Origin: Coix lacryma-jobi var. lacryma-jobi
Lineage: Eukaryota > Streptophyta > Magnoliopsida > Poales > Poaceae
NCBI GenBank assembly: GCA_009763385.1
Contig: CM019823.1
Location: forward strand, 28,611,668-28,675,667
DNA: 64,000 nucleotides
Direction of reading: 5' to 3'
Part shown: positions 1-10,834 of the stretch, piece after piece
Layout: each line of letters starts with the position of its first letter
Position numbering within the stretch: position 1 is the stretch's first letter
Translations under genes and position numbers: made by a program
The notes under the pieces: generated by a model
What the model was told of the DNA's origin: nothing
The model's input: the letters and a program-made list of their open reading frames with translations, nothing else
The model's database searches: none

Positions 1-74
1 TCAAAATTTTGAAAAGAAAACGCGTATTTTTCCGGAGTCTGGGGGGGCCCCCCCGTCAGCCCCGAGGGAGGCTT

Positions 75-95
75 GACCCTGAGCAAAGCAGGGTC
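75..95 (-). other. Stem-loop just 3' of pol (copy A1)
   Basis: A 7-bp perfect stem (GACCCTG paired with CAGGGTC) closes a 7-base loop about 105 bases after the pol stop codon. It is followed outward by a G/C homopolymer run. The same structure is at 53843-53863 in copy A2, so it is a family feature. Its role is unknown; it may affect the 3' end or the stability of the transcript. Confidence 0.55.
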
Positions 96-200
96 GAGGC
101 TACCTTAAGATGCGAAGCAACATGAACGACAATGCACGAGTTGTTCATTCATTTTGACATGTTTGTACAAAGTGATAAAATGAACAAGGCCTCGAGGCCT

Positions 201-1480
201 TTAAGGGTAGAAGCGACGTAGCTGAGATATGTTCCACGCGTTCGCCAGGATCCTGCCTTGGTCGTCGTAGAGCTTGTATGTTCCTGGCTTGAGCACTTCG
301 GCCACGGTGTATGGGCCTTCCCACGGAGGGGTGAGCTTATGGCGCCCTCGATTATCTTGCAGCCGTCGAAGCACGAGGCCCCACCGCCAGGTCCCTTTTG
401 CGCACGTGCTTGTCGTGGTAGCATCGAAGTGTTTGCTGGTAGCGTGCAGAGTTGATGAGCGCCACGTCTCGGGCCTCCTCGAGCTGGTCCTTGGCGTTGG
501 CGAGCCTTTCGTCGCTGGTTTGCTCGTTGTAGGCTCGAAGTCGAGGTGAGCCGTACTCGAGGTCCGTAGGTAAGACGGCCTCGGCGCCGTAGGTTAGGAA
601 AAACGGAGTGAACCCGGTGGCTCGACTCGGCGTAGTCCTGAGGCCCCACAGCACCGAGGGGAGTTCTGTAGCCCACCCTTTCCGAAATTCTTGAGGGTCT
701 TGAACAGCCTCGGCTTAGCCCATGGAGTATCATGCCGTTGGCGCGCTCGACCTGCCCGTTGCATTGGGGGTATGCGACCGAGGCCCAGGTTACGCGAATG
801 TTGTTGTCATCGCAGAAGTTGGTGAACTTTTGCCCGTGAATTGGGTGCCATTGTCGGTGATGATGACATTAGGCACCCCGAACCGGTACATGATGTTGGC
901 GATGAACTCGACAGCCCTCTCGGAGGTGGGGTCTCCTATCGGCTTAGCCTCGATCCACTTGGTGAACTTGTCGACGGCCACGAGCATGTGTGTGTGCCCT
1001 CCACTTGTCCTTTGAGGGGACCCACAAGGTCGAGCCCCCAAACGGCAAATGGCCAAGTGATTGGGATCATCTGCAGGGCGTGTGTGCGGGCTGGTGCGTT
1101 TGCTTGGATAGAATTGACACCCATGGCACGCTGGGACCAAACGCTTGGCGTCCCCAATGGCGGTCGGCCAATAGAAGCCTTGACGGAAGGCGTTCCCAAC
1201 CAGGGCCCTCGGCGCTGCGTGGTGGCCGCAAGCCCCGAGTGCATATCGTCGAGGAGCTTGCGCCCTTCCTCGAGTGATGCAGCGTTGAAGGATCCCAGTC
1301 GGACTTCGTCGGTATAGCTCCCGTTCATCGCCGTAGATGACGTAGGTCTTGGCCCTCCGAGCGATGCGTCGGGCCTCCGTCTTGTCTTCTGGTAGCTCGC
1401 CTCGCGTCAGGTAGTCGAGGTAGGGCGTCCGCCAGTCGAGGGCCGTGATGACGAAGAGGGTGTGCGTCGACCTGCATCGC
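201..1480 (-). pseudogene. Integrase region of copy A1, frameshifted
   Basis: Family A integrase inserts the element's cDNA into host DNA. Fragments in three frames show the zinc-finger end (CHGCQ), the core with TDNGTQF carrying the second catalytic Asp, and the C-terminal part ending in QLRRFYP-like residues before the stop at 201-203. Part of the first-Asp segment and the link to the last domain are in shifted frames, so no single reading frame runs through it. It joins directly to the RT side at a deletion at 1538-1540, so the RNase H domains expected upstream are absent. Confidence 0.85.
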
Positions 1481-1689
1481 CTCCGCGGACGTTGAGGGGT
1501 CTTTCTCGAGGGGTGGCATTGAGAGTCGAGCCCCCGTGTCAGCAACCCCTTCAACTTGCTTAAGGCCTCCTCGGCTTCGGCGGTCCACGCAAAGGTTCCA
1601 TTCTTTTTAGCAGGCGTAGAGGGGTAGTGCTTTTCCCCATTTCGAGATGAATCTGCTGAGAGCGGCTAGGCAGCCCGTCACTTTCTGCC

Positions 1690-2499
1690 ACACCCTTGAG
1701 GTCACGAATCGGGCCCATCCTGCGTGACTGTGAGATTTTTCAGTTGTTTGCCTCGATCCCCCGTTGTGAGACGATTTGTAGCAAGTAGCATGCCTCGAGG
1801 TAGCACCAAAGACACACTTCTCGGGTGATCTTCAATTCTGGCCCGGAGGCAATCGGAACGTGTTCTCGAGGTTGTGATGAGGGTCCCGACTTTTTTAGTT
1901 TTAACCACGATGTCATTCGACGTAGGCCTCGACGGTCTTGCCTATGTGCTCGCCAAAGATGTGCTGCATACATCGTTGGTACGTTGCCCCGGCGTTTCGA
2001 AGGCCGAAGGGCATCGTAACATAGCAATACATACCAAATGGCGTGATAAAAGAGGTCGCGAGTTCATCGGATTTTCTCATCCTAATTTGGTGGTAGCCGG
2101 AATATGCATCAAGGAACGAAAGCACTTCGCACCCAGCAGTGGAATCGACGATCTGGTCAATTCTAGGTAAAGGAAATGGAACTTTTGGACATGCTTTATT
2201 CAGACCAGTGTAATCTACACACATCCGCATTTTCCATTCTTTTTCCTAACTAGTACAGGGTTAGCTAGCCACTCTGGATAAAATACCTCCTTGATGAATC
2301 CGGCCGCCAAAAGCTTGTGCACCTCCTCGCCGATGATCCTGCGCTTTTCCTCGTCGAAGCGGCGCAGGCGTTGCTTCACCGGTCTGGACCTGGCCTGGAT
2401 CTCCAAGGCGTGCTCGGCGACTTCCCTCGGTATGCCCGGCATGTCCGAGGGGTTCCACGCAAACATGTCGATGTTCGCGCGGAGAAAGTCGGCGAGCAC
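1690..2499 (-). pseudogene. Reverse transcriptase of copy A1, frameshifted
   Basis: The RT lies in two frames (2499-2215 and 2230-1913). Visible motifs are VLVRKKNGK, FPLPRIDQI, the first catalytic-Asp motif FLDAYSGYHQI, and MPFGLRNAGATYQ. At the catalytic YVDD box one extra T at about 1916-1917 shifts the frame and ends the reading in YVE-stop. Copy A2 has an intact YVDD at the same place. This copy therefore could not make active RT. Confidence 0.88.
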
Positions 2500-2505
2500 T
2501 GCTTC

Positions 2506-3306
2506 CTATTTGGGCTCGAGGCTGGTACTGATGGTCAGCGTCTTGCCATTGGCCGAGGTCGGGTCGACGGGTATTTGCTTGGTGTGCTCAGCCGGCTCGA
2601 AGGTGCCGGCGTGACGCGTTGCTTCTGGGGCCCCCTCGGTGGCCAGAGCTGCCAAGGCCTCGAGCGAGTCGAGGTGGACGTTGGCCTCCCCCCTCTCGAC
2701 GCACTCCACGTCGCAGTGGTATGCGTGCTCGTAGGAGGTGTCAACGGTGATGACCCCTTTTGGCCCCGGCATCTTGAGCTTCAAGTACGTGTAGTTGGGA
2801 ATCGCCATGAACTTGGCGTAGCCTGGCCGGTCGATGATGGCGTGGTAGGTCCCTTGGAAGCCGACCACCTCGAAGGTGAGCGTTTCCTGACGGAAGTTTG
2901 CCGGCGTGCCGAAGCAAACCGGCAGGTCGATGCGCCCGAGGGGGTGGGCCTTCTTTCCTGGTACTACTCCGTGGAACCCCCCGACGCTAGGTCGGAGCTG
3001 TCCCTCTGAAATCCCCAGGAGGTCGAGGGTCTCGAGGTATACGATGTTGAGGCTCGAGCCCCCATCCATCAACACCTTGGAGAACCGAACGTCGACTATG
3101 ACGGGGTCGACGACGAGGGGGTAAGCCCCCGGGTTTATGACACGGTCCGGATGGTCGTCACGGTCGAACGTGATTGGCGCATCGGACCAGTCAAGGTACC
3201 GGGGGGCGTCGTGGCTAAGCGAAAAGATTTCCCGGCGCTCCTTCTTTCTTTCTCGAGCTGAGAGCCCGACGGTCGACCCCCCGTAGATCATGTAGCAGTC
3301 GCGCAC
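2506..3306 (-). CDS. Aspartic protease segment of copy A1 pol
   Basis: An open frame of 266 codons lies between gag and RT. Around residue 80 it has the retroviral-type aspartic protease active-site motif in the form MDGGSSLNI (Asp codon at 3064-3066), where many families have DTGSS. The flap-side part NFRQETLTFEVV and the IDRPGYAKF segment follow. The enzyme would cut the Gag-Pol precursor. It is intact here, but copy A2 shows the same region in two frames, so this copy keeps the better version. Confidence 0.82.
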   Translation of the reverse strand: MRDCYMIYGGSTVGLSARERKKERREIFSLSHDAPRYLDWSDAPITFDRDDHPDRVINPGAYPLVVDPVIVDVRFSKVLMDGGSSLNIVYLETLDLLGISEGQLRPSVGGFHGVVPGKKAHPLGRIDLPVCFGTPANFRQETLTFEVVGFQGTYHAIIDRPGYAKFMAIPNYTYLKLKMPGPKGVITVDTSYEHAYHCDVECVERGEANVHLDSLEALAALATEGAPEATRHAGTFEPAEHTKQIPVDPTSANGKTLTISTSLEPK

Positions 3307-3436
3307 CGGGGGGAAGTCGCCATCTGCGTTCCTGCCGCCGCGTCGATCGGTATCCTTGCCTTAGGCGCGTCTTCCCTCTTATCGCCGAGCTTGGAGTAGT
3401 AGCCCTTCAACAGTCGGCAGTCTTTCAACTTGTGGT

Positions 3437-5792
3437 TTACGGGGCCCCTGTGGTAGGTGCAGGGATCCTCGAGCATCTGGTCGAAAACAGCCCCGTCAGG
3501 GGGGCCTCGGGGCTTCTTAGGCTCGAGGCGCCCGCGAGCACCTCTTTGTCGTCGTCGTCATCGGCGCCAGGCTTCGCCTTCTGGCCCTTGCGTTTGTTTT
3601 TATTCCTTTTGTTGCCGTCATTGCTGTCGTTCTTGGCGTCGTTGCCCTTGTTGGAGCCCTCCGGCGCGATCACCGCCTTGCCTTTGTCCGTGGAACGGCC
3701 AAAGAAGGCCCCCACTGCTTCGTCGCCCGAAGCAAAGCTGGTGACGCGATCCATCAGATCCTCGACCGTCCCGGGACGGTAGCATCCTAGCTCATGAACA
3801 AGCTCTTGGCATGTCGTGCCCGCGAGGAACGCTGAGATGACGTCCTCGTCAGGCACGTGGGGGAGCTCGAGACGCTGCTTCGAGAATCGTCGAGCAAAGT
3901 CACGGAGGGGCTCGTCCGCCGCCTGCCTGCAACGCCGTAGGTCCCAGGGGTTGCCTGGACGCACGCAGGTCCCCTTGAAATTCCCGTCGAAGACCCTGAC
4001 TAGGTCGGCCCAGTCATGGATCCGATCCGGCGGGAGCCCCTCGAGCCACCGGCGGGCGGTGTCCGAGAGATAAAGTGGGAGTTGACGTATGATCACGCGG
4101 TCGTCGTTCTTCGCTCTGCCCAGTTGGCAGCCAAGGCGGAAGTCCGAGAGCCAGAGCTTGGGCTCGACCTCCCCGTCATACTTCACGATGTTGGTCGGCG
4201 GTCGGAAGCGGTCGGGGAGGGTCGAGCTGCGGATGGCCCGGCTGAAGACTCGGGGGCCGGGGGCTCGAGGACCTGCCGTCCTCGTCGCTGTCGTAGCGCC
4301 CCCCTCGATGGGCGCTATAGCCACGCTCTTGGGCCCCCTTGTCCTTGCGCCGTCGGTTGATGTCGTTGCGGGCGTCGTTGGGGTCTCGAGGTGGCCGGTT
4401 GTCGACGATCTGTTCACGGACTGGCCTAGCTCGAGAGGCGTCCGGCTGGTGGACGGATGCCTCGCGAGCGTCGTGGGGCGTGTCCGCCGGTCTCCCCGAG
4501 GCTGCTCCGCGTCGGCGTGACGCCGAGCTCTCGGCCTGTGTACCGCGGCTGTCTCGAGGAGGTTTTTCATTTCTCCGAGCATGCGCCTGGCATTGGGGTT
4601 GGAGACGGCGGGCAGGTCACGGAGCATCATAGCCGCCGCCACCACGTTCTGCCCAGCTCGCGGGAAACATACCTCAGGGCGTGCTGGTGCCCCGTCCTCG
4701 AGGATCCGCCGGTGGACCTCTCGAGCCCGGCCTCGAGCTCCGGCTCCTCGGGGCTGGGGTGGTTCCTGCATCAGGGTTTGCCGGAGCTGCAGCCGGTGTT
4801 GCCGTTCTTCCTCGGCTTTGGTGATTGCCTCTTGCACTTGTGCGAGTTGCGCCGCCCGGCCATCGTCGTGCTTAGGCGGTACAGCCGGTGCTGGAGGTTC
4901 GTCCCTTCCCTGAACGCGTGATCCGCCTGCCGCGGCCACGTCGCTAGGTCCCTCTAGGTCGAGCGCCGGCCTGTCGTCGTCGCCTTCGTCCTCGGTATCG
5001 CATACGACTCCCTCGAGTTGGAAGCACTCCCTGGTGGGATCCCAGAGGTCGGGGTCGTGGTAGTCGTATTCGTCGGAGTCGGAGCTGTTGACGGCACGCC
5101 GCCTTGACCGATGCTGGGACCGCAGCTCGCGGTACCATTCTCCGACGGTTGCTCGCCGAGGTGGCTCGAAGGCTCGCAAGAAGTCGCGGTCGACGCACGC
5201 GGGGTGGACGATCTCCAGGCTGGCCATGGCCTGCAGCAGCGCGCCGAACGCTGCTCCCGGTCCGCCACCGTCTGGTCCTGATGGCGCTTGTCGAGGCGGT
5301 GGGCGTATACAGCCGCAGAGTTGTCGAGGCCGACCGGGAACCGCTGGCGTCGAGCGCGGCGCGACCCGTGCGGGAGGAGGCTGAGTGGCGTCGACGGCGC
5401 ACGGCTCGGAGGCCTCTGGCCTGGTTCCTGGTCCGTACGCATGATGAATGCGAAGTCGCTGGGCGGGCGCGGGTGCGCCCTGGAGGTCTCCGGCCGCGCG
5501 CCGGGCTGGTTTTCCCTTGGGGACCCTGCACCGGCTACGGGGGCGTAGGTGTTTGCCGCGGGCACCGCCTGCGCCCGGCGACGACTTTGACGACGGCGCC
5601 GCTCGCGATGTGGCGACGTGTGGTGGTGCGGGCGACGCGTCACGCCCCCCGCGGGGGTGGCGTGACACGCACTCCGCTCGGGCCCTCCGTGGAGAGCAGA
5701 GTCAGCTCGTTGTCGTTGCCTGTGGCCAGGAACTCGAGGCTCCCGAACCAGACGACGGCACCAGCCGAGAACGGAAGAGGGGATGAAGCCAT
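3437..5792 (-). pseudogene. gag of copy A1
   Basis: The likely start is the Met at 5790-5792, which opens the same MASSPLPF sequence as gag of copy A2 at 47187. After about 50 codons A1 shifts frame, shifts again near 5210, and then stays open to 3437. The C-terminal two-thirds hold the Retrotrans_gag core (around KLWLSDFRLG to FAGTTCQELV, roughly 4200-3780). A Lys/Asn-rich basic stretch and acidic DDDDDKE follow. A Cys/His segment (CTYHRGPVNHKLKDC, 3430-3480) is probably a diverged zinc knuckle. The long minus-strand ORF of 743 codons starting at 5668 uses a wrong frame for its first 150 residues. Confidence 0.85.
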
Positions 5793-5831
5793 CCAGGAAT
5801 CAACGAGAAATCGGCTCGGACACGCGAAGTC

Positions 5832-5849
5832 CCCTACCTGGCGCGCCAA
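5832..5849 (-). other. Primer binding site, copy A1
   Basis: Read on the minus strand, TGGCGCGCCAGGTAGGGG begins two bases inside the 5' LTR. The same sequence is found at 47131-47148 in copy A2. It would pair with a tRNA 3' end to prime minus-strand DNA synthesis. I do not assign the tRNA. Confidence 0.8.
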
Positions 5850-6124
5850 CTGTCGGTGTTTCGTACCCGGGGGTATACACCAACGAGTGATATGATCGCG
5901 TGCTTCTCTTCCTGGATGGTGATGCAAGAGGACACAAGGATTTATCCTGGTTCGGGCAAAGAAGGCCCTACGTCCAGCGGGGGGATGTTCTTGTATTACT
6001 TGCACCTAAGTGCTTGTACAGGGGAGAATACAAGCTCAGTGAGCGTGGACCGAGTCCGGACTCGTGCCTGTGTGTGGACTCGTGTGTTGTGTCCGTCTCT
6101 TTGAATGAGGGCCCTAGTGTCCCC

Positions 6125-6131
6125 TTTTATA
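6125..6131 (-). promoter_or_regulatory. LTR TATA box, copy A1
   Basis: CTATAAAAGGGG is read on the minus strand inside the LTR. The same box is at 46841 and 61141 in the A2 LTRs. It is the expected core promoter for the element's genomic RNA and sets the U3/R boundary a little downstream. Confidence 0.75.
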
Positions 6132-6411
6132 GAGCAAGGGGAGGCCAGGGTTACATAAAGGTATTACAGGTGTCGGGGCGTATGGTGCCCCATACGGAGA
6201 AGGGTAGGAACCCTGTCTTGTCGGGGCCACTGGAGCCGATGTGATCGTTGCTGTTGAGGCGTCCTTGGGTCGTGGCTTCCATCCTGGGCGCGGACGTGGT
6301 GGCGTGACAAGGCGGGAGCCGTACAGCACCCATCCCGGAATGTACAGTACGCGGCGGGGTCCCTCCGGGTCTTGGGGTACCTGTCCTCCAATAGCATGAA
6401 AGTAGTTAGGG

Positions 6412-6665
6412 CTCGAAGGGCGCGGAGCCGGCTTCGAGGTGGTGCCAGGGGCTCGAGGGGCGCGGAGCCGGCCTCGAGGGGTTACAGTGCAGGGCTCGAG
6501 GGGCGCGTAGCCGGCCTCGAGGGGTTACAGTGCAGGGCTCGAGGGGCGCGTAGCCGGCCTCGAGGGTTACAGTGCAGGGCTCGGGGCGCGTAGCCGGCCT
6601 CGAGGGGTTACAGTGCAGGGCTCGAGGGGCGCTTAGCCGGCCTCGAGGAGTTGCAGTGCCTGGCT
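6412..6665 (-). repeat. LTR internal tandem array, 43-bp unit, six copies
   Basis: Units begin CTCGAGGGGCGCG and include TTACAGTGCAGGG; six imperfect copies lie head to tail. Both A2 LTRs have only about three copies (46431-46560 and 60740-60864), so the array changes in copy number between elements. Confidence 0.85.
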
Positions 6666-6868
6666 TGGCCGAACAGTGCTGTACTGGTGCCCTTTTGCCC
6701 ATGCTTGTGGTGAAAACGAGATTTGACCTTTACACCGAGTTGCTGTGGTACATGCTGTGCACTAGTGGACATGACCGGAGTAGGTGAAGGCATTAAATGC
6801 GTGGTATGGGCTGGTAGGCTGTCTGTGCAGCTCGAGGTCCGTGCGTTAAGGCTCGAGGTGTGGGGGCG

Positions 6869-7212
6869 CGCTCGCCCGAGGCCTGGAGGGCTCGGGCGAG
6901 ACGGAGAGCGATCGTGCTCGCCGAGGCCTTGCTCGGAGGGCTCGGGCGAGGCGGAGAAAGAGCGTTCGCCCGAGGCCTGGCTGGGAGGGCTCGGGCGAGA
7001 CGGAGACAGAGCGTTCGCCCGAGGCCTGGCTGGGAGGGCTCGGGCGAGACGGAGATAGAGCGTTCGCCCGAGGCCTGGCTGGGAGGGCTCGGGCGAGACG
7101 GAGATAGAGCGTTCGCCCGAGGCCTGGCTGGGAGGGCTCGGGCGAGACGGAGATAGAGCGTTCGCCCGAGGCCTGGCTGGGAGGGCTCTGGCGAGACGGA
7201 GATAGAGCGTTC
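6869..7212 (-). repeat. LTR internal tandem array, 49-bp unit
   Basis: About seven copies of a 49-bp unit (core GCCCGAGGCCTGGCTGGGAG) lie near the outer end of the LTR. The unit is very GC-rich and gives rise to spurious Arg/Pro/Ser-rich open frames on both strands. Corresponding arrays are at 45784-46216 and 59957-60532. Confidence 0.88.
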
Positions 7213-7257
7213 GGGTGTTTGCGTTGATTGGGGGTACCCTTTTTCGTACCACCGATG

Positions 7258-8074
7258 TATTGTTATGATTCAATGTTCGATTCTCTAGGACCTGCGCCCG
7301 GTTCCCCTTATATATCCGGGTGAGCCTCAGCGCAGACCGAGTCCTAGTCGGTTACAACAGTGGAGTCCTATTCTAATTACAAGACTTCCTTTTACAACTC
7401 GGCTAAATTACAAACTAGAGTCCTAATCCAAGTACATTGTGTTACAAGTCTTCGGATCTCTAAAAGTCATCCCAGATTAGTCGGAGTAATCATCGATAGA
7501 TGATATATCTGACATCCTGGTCCGTCATAAATAGATATGTTAATCTCTTCTGAGAGTTTTATTATGGTTGTAATGACCACGATCGATCCCTACTGTTAAA
7601 GTTACTTAGATTCAGATGTTGTCGGTTAATAGATAGTGATGTGTTATCTGTCAATTTGTATGCATAGATTATATGGTTGATTTTACACATGTTGTAATCT
7701 TTCTTTTGATATGACCTTGATGTATTCTACTTGTTCTTATCCTAGTTAATCAACTTTACTTCATGATCTGTTATTCACATATATTGATCGGGTATTTTAC
7801 TCAACGTTCATGCATATTGAAAACAACCGATCCTTTTATATTTTTCCCAATCATGCACCCATATGGAGGTTATCGACTGTCTAGTCTATGTCCTTCAAAA
7901 CCGGCTATTGAGGCCACATATTTGGAACTGTTTAGAGCAACACTGACATGTTTCACCTTAAATTACTGATCATTTTATTTCTTGTCAACTGATCAAGTCA
8001 ACGGATGGAGGAACCTCTCTGTTGTTTCGATCCCCGACTACGAGTGTGCTTGCTGGTAGAATTTTGCATCAACA
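7258..8074 (-). repeat. LTR fragment of an unidentified retrotransposon
   Basis: On the minus strand this begins TGTTGATGCAAAATTCTACC at 8074 and runs through an AT-rich region to a TATA-like box (TATATAAG near 7305). It stops where copy A1 begins. It therefore looks like the U3 and promoter part of an LTR into whose R region A1 inserted. No coding part of this element is in the window and I see no matching second end. Confidence 0.55.
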
Positions 8075-8164
8075 AATTTCTTCTGACACATGGGTTTTCT
8101 CCCGTATATTGGACTTCAAAGATGAAGAGAGAAGGCAAAAACACTAGTAGTACTTAACATCTAA

Positions 8165-8285
8165 CGAGCTGTATGGTGCGGTCATACTAACGCAAACGGA
8201 ACCAATTTTAAGCTGCGAATGTTACCGGTGGAAACAGAAATGAACTACTATGTTTACGTTACCGTAGAGTCTACCAAACAGCTCG
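8165..8285. mobile_element. Tourist-like MITE, 121 bp
   Basis: The terminal inverted repeats are CGAGCTGTATGGT and, reversed, CGAGCTGTTTGGT. The element is flanked by TAA at 8162-8164 and 8286-8288, the target duplication typical of PIF/Harbinger-type MITEs. Confidence 0.75.
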
Positions 8286-8288
8286 TAA

Positions 8289-9838
8289 GTGTGATATTTC
8301 CTTGCATATATATTTAGCCGAATGAGACCAGTGCCAAGCACCCTCCCGATTTTGCCGCCGACGGGCAATTTTTTTAGATAAAAGATATTATTTCATATCC
8401 GGCTAAATCTACCAACACGTGTCAGGCTAAATTATTACAATAGAGAAAATTAAAATAAAAGAAACTGACGGACGGAAAAAAATATCCCAACAAGAAACTC
8501 TAGTCCTACGCGACAAATGACTTGTTACGTGATGTCGACTCCACGAGAGTATGACTATCAACGTCAAGACAATGCCGCCACACACGTCTGTCAGATCTAA
8601 TAAGGGGAAAGATCCTTGGACATCGACCACCTTGAAGACACTGGATGTTGTATTCTGACAACAACACGAAACACCTGGTGGATATGCAAAGAAGTCACCA
8701 TCTCGTTGCCGGCACCAAAGCCGACAACCCAAGGAATCCTCCAAGAGCGACGCCTCCAACAAAAAAAATGACATCTGCAAACGTCATCATCGCCTCGCCA
8801 GAGAACTGAACATGAGTTTTCACCTGAGAAAATCCGCATGAAAGACGACACCTCTAGCAAGAAAAGTGACCGCCGTCGAAACATAATAGTATCGTCATTG
8901 CCCACCAATTAACAAACTGTTACGCCATTGATTGCCGTCTCCATGGGCAATGGGCATGCGGCCTCCATTGATGCTTTGCTGGCTACCCAACAGGCCAGCA
9001 TCATTATCATGACTCGAGTTTCAACCAGGCACGCACGTGGTGGATCGGATCGCATTGCTGTGCGGCCACCATGGCAACCATGTGAGCGGCCGGAATTCAT
9101 CTCCTCCGACGATGTGTGCAGCGGGGATGGACCACCCTAGCTGGGGCTCCGGCCATGCGCCGCTGGACACCTGCATGTGAGTTCCATTTGCTGCATGCGA
9201 GTGATTTCTTATTCCTAGACCGACTGTTTTCTTTTGCATGCAGATGCATACTATTGGAGATGTGGATTTGAGACTCATCTGATCCTGTTGAAGGCAGACG
9301 GAAGCGTTGATCTCATAGTACAAAATTCTTATCCAATTAGTGTTTCGATCCTGGGCGTGCAATTATATATACCATGTGTGTCTAAAATAGCAGATTGGAT
9401 CTTGAGATTTTTATTGCTGCATTCATCTGCTAATCCCTAATTTTTGTTACTATAAGGAGTACAATCTTTATCAGCTTGATTTTTCTATTACTTACCCTTC
9501 ACGACACTATATCACTCTTGGAGGATGGAGCTATGGCGAGCGAGATACTGATGTGTTGGACAATTTTTTTGTTTGTGCTGCATCCACGTGAATAGACAGT
9601 GGTTGTATTGCAGTGCCAAATGGAATGTGCAAGTGTAGCAAATATCATTTTCAATATTGTATTATTGCTCCCATATTATTGGTTGAATCTCACTTGCATG
9701 GATGGCATGAATGTAGTTAGTTTGGGGTATTGCCATGATATATTACAGCTAACAAAATGATACTGTCAATTGTAACCGAGCCGATTTGGCAAATTGAGAT
9801 TGTCTCAAATATCATATCTTCTCAACCATGATTATCAT
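8289..9838. other. Intergenic DNA without recognisable gene
   Basis: Short open frames are present but show no domain, no codon-biased run and no intron structure. The stretch 8430-8910 has the look of an old non-coding repeat remnant, but I could not find its ends. From about 9400 the DNA becomes strongly AT-rich. Confidence 0.5.
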
Positions 9839-10150
9839 TTTGAGACAATTTAAATATATATTGTAACTATCTTATGATAATTCCGCCTTGAGTTATAGTA
9901 ACTAGTTATTTGAATTTGATTGACGTCAAATTGTGGTAACTTTCCATCTTAATTATTGTCATGAGATATTTGAAATGTCCACAACTGTTGTATATTTATA
10001 ATCTGGCTACGACATTATAATAATTGTCTACTCAAAATAAATTGCAATTATCATCTTGAGCCAATCAAAGTATTATAATTACTTGACAATTAAATTGGTG
10101 TAAATATTATAGTAACTATTTGAGACTACTTGACGTCAAATTATGTTAAC
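9839..10150. repeat. AT-rich duplicated unit, copy 1
   Basis: A unit of about 315 bp shares a colinear series of phrases (for example TATATATTGTAACTATCTTA, GTAACTAGTTATTT, ATGAGATATTTG, TCTTGAGCCAA) with a second copy at 10345-11240. It is the uninterrupted copy. Confidence 0.7.
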
Positions 10151-10436
10151 TTCCTATCCTAACTATTGTATGGGACATATCGATTTTTTATGATAATTTA
10201 TCTTAATATTGTAGTAACTAGGTACTAGTACTCAAATAAGTTGATGACCACTGAATTGCGATTTTTTTAGTTCATTTGAGAGTTAATGTTGTATGCCTGT
10301 GGTAAATCACTAGCCTTGTTATCATCACTTAGCCATGAATAATTTTGAGTCAATCTAAATATATATTGTGTAACTATCTTACTATAATTCTGCCTCAAGT
10401 TACCGTAACTAGTTATTTAGAATCAACGTAAATTGT

Positions 10437-10676
10437 ACTTCCTTCATCTTAAATTGTAAGCCGTTTGACTTTTTAGACATCAAATTTGACCACTCATCTA
10501 ATTCAAAAAAATGTTCAAATGTAGTCAAATTTAAGTCATTCTTGGTAAAATTTTATTAGTAATGTAAACCATGACCAAAAAAAGTAATATTTTGCATAAT
10601 TTTTTGAATAAGACTAGTGGCCAAAGTTGAACTCAAAAAAGTCAAACGACATAAAATTTGAGAGGAGTGGAGTAAG
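10437..10676. mobile_element. Stowaway-like MITE, 240 bp
   Basis: It is flanked by TA at 10435-10436 and 10677-10678. The ends are imperfect inverted repeats (CTTCCTTCATCTTAAATTGT against CTTACTCCACTCCTCTCAAA reversed) with a shared GTTTGACTTTTT inside. The uninterrupted unit at 9839 lacks it. Confidence 0.82.
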
Positions 10677-10834
10677 TAGCAACTTCCTACCATAATTATC
10701 ATCATGAGATATTTGTAATGTCGTGGCAACTTCCATGATAAATTGGCGCCGCGGCATTATATAATAACACTAGCTACTCAAAATTCTGGTTATCGTCTTG
10801 AGCCAACCAAAATATTGTAACTATGTTACGCTAA

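Larger units (their letters stand above)
1..7255 (-). mobile_element. Tat-lineage Gypsy element, family A copy A1 (partial, defective)
   Basis: This LTR retrotransposon is read right to left: 5' LTR (5851-7255), primer binding site, gag, protease, RT, integrase; the 3' part leaves the window at base 1. It is the same family as the complete copy at 45739-61430: LTR ends, internal LTR repeats and all protein domains match. Its LTR-to-pol-stop distance is about 959 bp shorter than in that copy, because one deletion at 1538-1540 removed both RNase H domains. Several frameshifts make it non-autonomous. The terminal two bases of its 5' LTR differ from the TG expected, so the outer boundary is slightly uncertain. 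Confidence 0.93.
5851..7255 (-). repeat. 5' LTR of copy A1
   Basis: The LTR ends in ...CACCGACA (plus strand TGTCGGTG at 5851) and begins near 7255 with the TCGGTGGTAC start shared with both LTRs of A2. It is about 1.4 kb, has a TATA box at 6125-6131, and contains two internal tandem arrays (6412-6665 and 6869-7212). At the outer end the expected terminal TG is replaced, by mutation or by loss of two bases. Confidence 0.92.

Noticed and set aside
4954..5643. Several Arg-rich frames overlapping gag of A1
   Set aside because: They are shadows of the gag reading frame, or short true-frame pieces between frameshifts, and are covered by the gag entry.
6869..7212. Regularly repeated 49-bp units resembling a CRISPR array
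   Set aside because: There are no unique spacers; the units are head-to-tail copies inside a plant LTR, and the window is eukaryotic.
8427..9362. Minus-strand frames of 100-117 codons
   Set aside because: They overlap each other in different frames, have no recognisable domain and lie in old non-coding sequence.
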